A stretch of DNA of 64,000 nt from Torymus aiolomorphi (taxonomy: Eukaryota; Arthropoda; Insecta; Hymenoptera; Torymidae), in assembly GCA_036365515.1 (NCBI GenBank), contig CM070876.1:134123394-134187393 (forward strand), written 5' to 3'. Under the pieces are notes generated by a model, which ran no database searches, was not told where the DNA came from, and was given only the letters and a program-made list of their open reading frames with translations. Of the stretch, positions 62,228-64,000 are shown in pieces; position 1 is the stretch's first letter; every line of letters starts with the position of its first letter. A program made the position numbers and the translations under genes.

Positions 62228-63163
62228 TGGAAAAGGACCCGCGGCGCGTACGTGATACGCGACGAAGCTTGGCGCGAAGAAGCTCAGCAGCGTAGCTGAC
62301 TATAAGCTGCAAAGAAAGGCTCTCCGTGCCGCAGCTCGTAGGCGCGTGTGTGCGTGTGCGTGACACAGCCGTGCTGTTGCGAGAGTGCGGTCGAGAGGTT
62401 AGGCATGCGATAGCCAATAACCCTCGACCTAGAGTGCCGACGAGGAGAGATCTTGATCGCGAAATTTTTTTACGTGGGTAATTGTTTTTAACAATTAAAA
62501 ATTTTTTTTAATAACAATTAATTTTTTTTAACGACAACAATTTTTTTTTAAGCGATAATTAATTTTTTTAATTAATTTTTTTCTTGACTCGAAAATTTTT
62601 TTTTTCTCCTCTCGTATTTTCGATACGAATTATTCTTTAGTGGACGAAAAATAAAATTTTTTTTTCTTTGCTTGTGCTGTTAGTAGAAAAACGAGAGAAA
62701 GTCGGCAGGCACTCTCGGAACAAAAAGTTGACTGTGCGCCCGAGTAAAAACTCGAGCGCAAAAATCCCCTCGAACTTTAAAATTGTTTTTTATTTTTTTA
62801 GGTGAAAATTGTATTTATTTTTTGTGTTTCTTGGTGATATTGTCCGTTTTGACACATATATATATATATAAATATTTTCACATATATTTATTTTAAAATT
62901 ACAAGTGCGAGTAGTTGAGCGTAATTAATTACAAATAGTAATTAATTACAAAAATAGCTTTTGTTCTTTTAGAGCCGCGTACGGGAAACCCTCGTGCGTT
63001 ATCGAGATTAAGAGCAACCGCCGTAGCTCTTAGAAAATAACCCGGGTTCGCGTTGAAAAAGTTAGCTCATGGGTTGAATAGGCAATCTCTCTCTGCCATC
63101 AATACAGATCCTACTCGCGCTGGTAAAATAAGTTCGTGGGGAAGCGCACAGCCAATTGACACC
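62228..63163 (+). other. Leader between primer-binding site and gag-like frame
   Basis: It has T-rich stretches (62465-62660), a TA run near 62858 and no conserved frame. The open frame extends upstream of 63164 to 63053 but has no ATG there. Confidence 0.5.
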
Positions 63164-64000
63164 ATGGCCCGATCATCGCAATTTGCGGAATCTGCGATAC
63201 TCAATTGGGCCTATACACAGCCCGAAGAGGAAATAAACGAGACCATGCAAGCCCTTGGTCTACAGGAGTCAGATCTGCAGTCAGTAAATATGCTGACAGC
63301 GATCAAGTGGCTTATGGGCGATGATAGTGCCGCCGATTTCGTGCCAGAGCCGGAGCTGTCGGAGCAGCAAGCGTTTGCTAAACGCGAGCAGTCCCAAAGA
63401 GCGTTCATCGACTTAACGTTGATGAACAAGTCTGGGTCGACTATTGTAGATCCCAATACTGACCCAGACCTTCCGCACCCTTTCATAACGCTCCTTGATG
63501 ACCCGATAGTGATGCAGAAACTCTCGGAGTCTCAGAGGATGAACGCTCCACAACAAGCACATAATGCAGGGGTGGAGCCAGCGGAAGAGGCAAACGGCCA
63601 GGAGGGTTCCGGGACAGAGATATTGAGCTCTGCAGCACCCACCGGGACATCTTCAGCCGAAGCTGAGGGACGGCTTCAACAGCAACAGCTCCAACAGCAA
63701 CAACTGCAGCAGCAGCAAATGCAGCAGCAGCAGCAAATACAGCAGCAGCAAATGCAGCAACAGCAGTTGGAGCAACAACGACGGCAGCAACAGCAACAAC
63801 AGCAAGAGCAACAGCAGCGGCAGCAAGTGCTCCTGGAGGAGCAGCGCAGGCAATGACAATGCCAGCGCAACTACGAAGAAGAGTCGTTGTTGGCACGAAA
63901 TGGGCAGCACGGGTTCTGGCAGCAATCGCGAAACCCGCCGCAGTCGCAAAACCTAGAGTGGCCGCGACAGCGTGAGTCGCGAACCGCCGGGATACCAGTC
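63164..64000 (+). CDS. Gag-like protein with polyglutamine tract, partial at window edge
   Basis: The first ATG of the frame, in a good context (GACACCATGG), starts MARSSQFAESAILNWAYTQP. An acidic region follows (MGDDSAADFVPEPELSEQQ), then FIDLTLMNKSGSTIVDP and a proline/alanine/glycine linker. From about residue 165 comes a long glutamine-rich tract with Leu, Met and Ile (LQQQQMQQQQ). An in-frame TGA interrupts at 63854, but the same frame stays open to the window end (CQRNYEEESLLARNGQHGFW). The position after LTR, primer site and leader makes it the gag gene. No zinc knuckle or capsid signature is visible. The TGA may be a nonsense mutation or, less likely, a recoding site. Confidence 0.6.

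Noticed and set aside
61378..62417. Several 70-150-codon frames in the right-hand LTR
   Set aside because: Open on both strands because of GC content. The LTR interpretation with TG...CA ends and a primer site explains the region better.
63053..63163. Upstream extension of the gag-like frame from TTG
   Set aside because: No ATG is present and the first ATG at 63164 has a better initiation context. The extension is probably leader.

Overview
The window reads as a repeat-saturated stretch of an arthropod nuclear genome, most likely an insect. The signs are AT-rich spacers with CA, GA and TA microsatellites, GT-AG spliced exons, and typical metazoan transposon families: P element, Penelope-like elements, Helitrons, Tc1/mariner, Ty1/copia, Ty3/gypsy and a LINE. 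Only one piece looks like a conserved host gene. It is a single spliced exon of a SETD3-like SET-domain methyltransferase at 22850-23002 (+). No tRNA, rRNA, CRISPR or bacterial-type operon was seen.

Layout. 593-12346 is one P-superfamily element on the minus strand. It has perfect 31-bp terminal inverted repeats and an 8-bp target duplication, and sits in a dispersed repeat called R1 here. Its THAP-domain transposase gene is decayed. It is interrupted by a Penelope inverted pair (2386-7355), a TTAA-flanked MITE (9006-9569) and a small hairpin MITE (10687-10845). 12.3-16.1 kb holds R1, a Helitron-like 3' end, a 1.1-kb tandem array of hairpin-bearing monomers, and a GC-rich locus with a broken low-complexity gene. 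16.1-22.7 kb holds two opposed copies of repeat R2, a third Penelope inverted pair and a 120-bp minisatellite. 22.8-28.4 kb has the SETD3 exon, a 2-kb TTAA element, a Ty1/copia relic and a 1.25-kb probable solo LTR.

28.5-33.1 kb is a second Penelope inverted pair, carrying a 688-bp palindrome. 33.8-37.6 kb is a Helitron whose ends point opposite to its helicase. 39.6-40.5 kb is a roughly 176-bp satellite-like array. 42110-46084 is a Helitron with both termini, lying in a second copy of R1. 48.2-52.4 kb holds a mariner-type transposase, a LINE fragment and a Ty3/gypsy pol relic. Then come two fold-back palindromes, and then a 4.7-kb element (53812-58530) with about 1.15-kb terminal inverted repeats and an unrecognised gene. 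58.7-61.1 kb is a third, more divergent Helitron relic. An LTR retrotransposon begins in it at 61134 (5' LTR, primer-binding site, glutamine-rich gag-like frame) and runs off the window.

How the parts relate. Nearly everything is nested mobile DNA, and nesting gives relative ages: R1 is older than the P element and Helitron 2, and the P element is older than the Penelope pair and MITEs inside it. Most coding frames carry stops or frameshifts. The recurring structural themes are head-to-head inverted Penelope pairs with hammerhead-ribozyme-like motifs, and long inverted repeats bordered by microsatellites.
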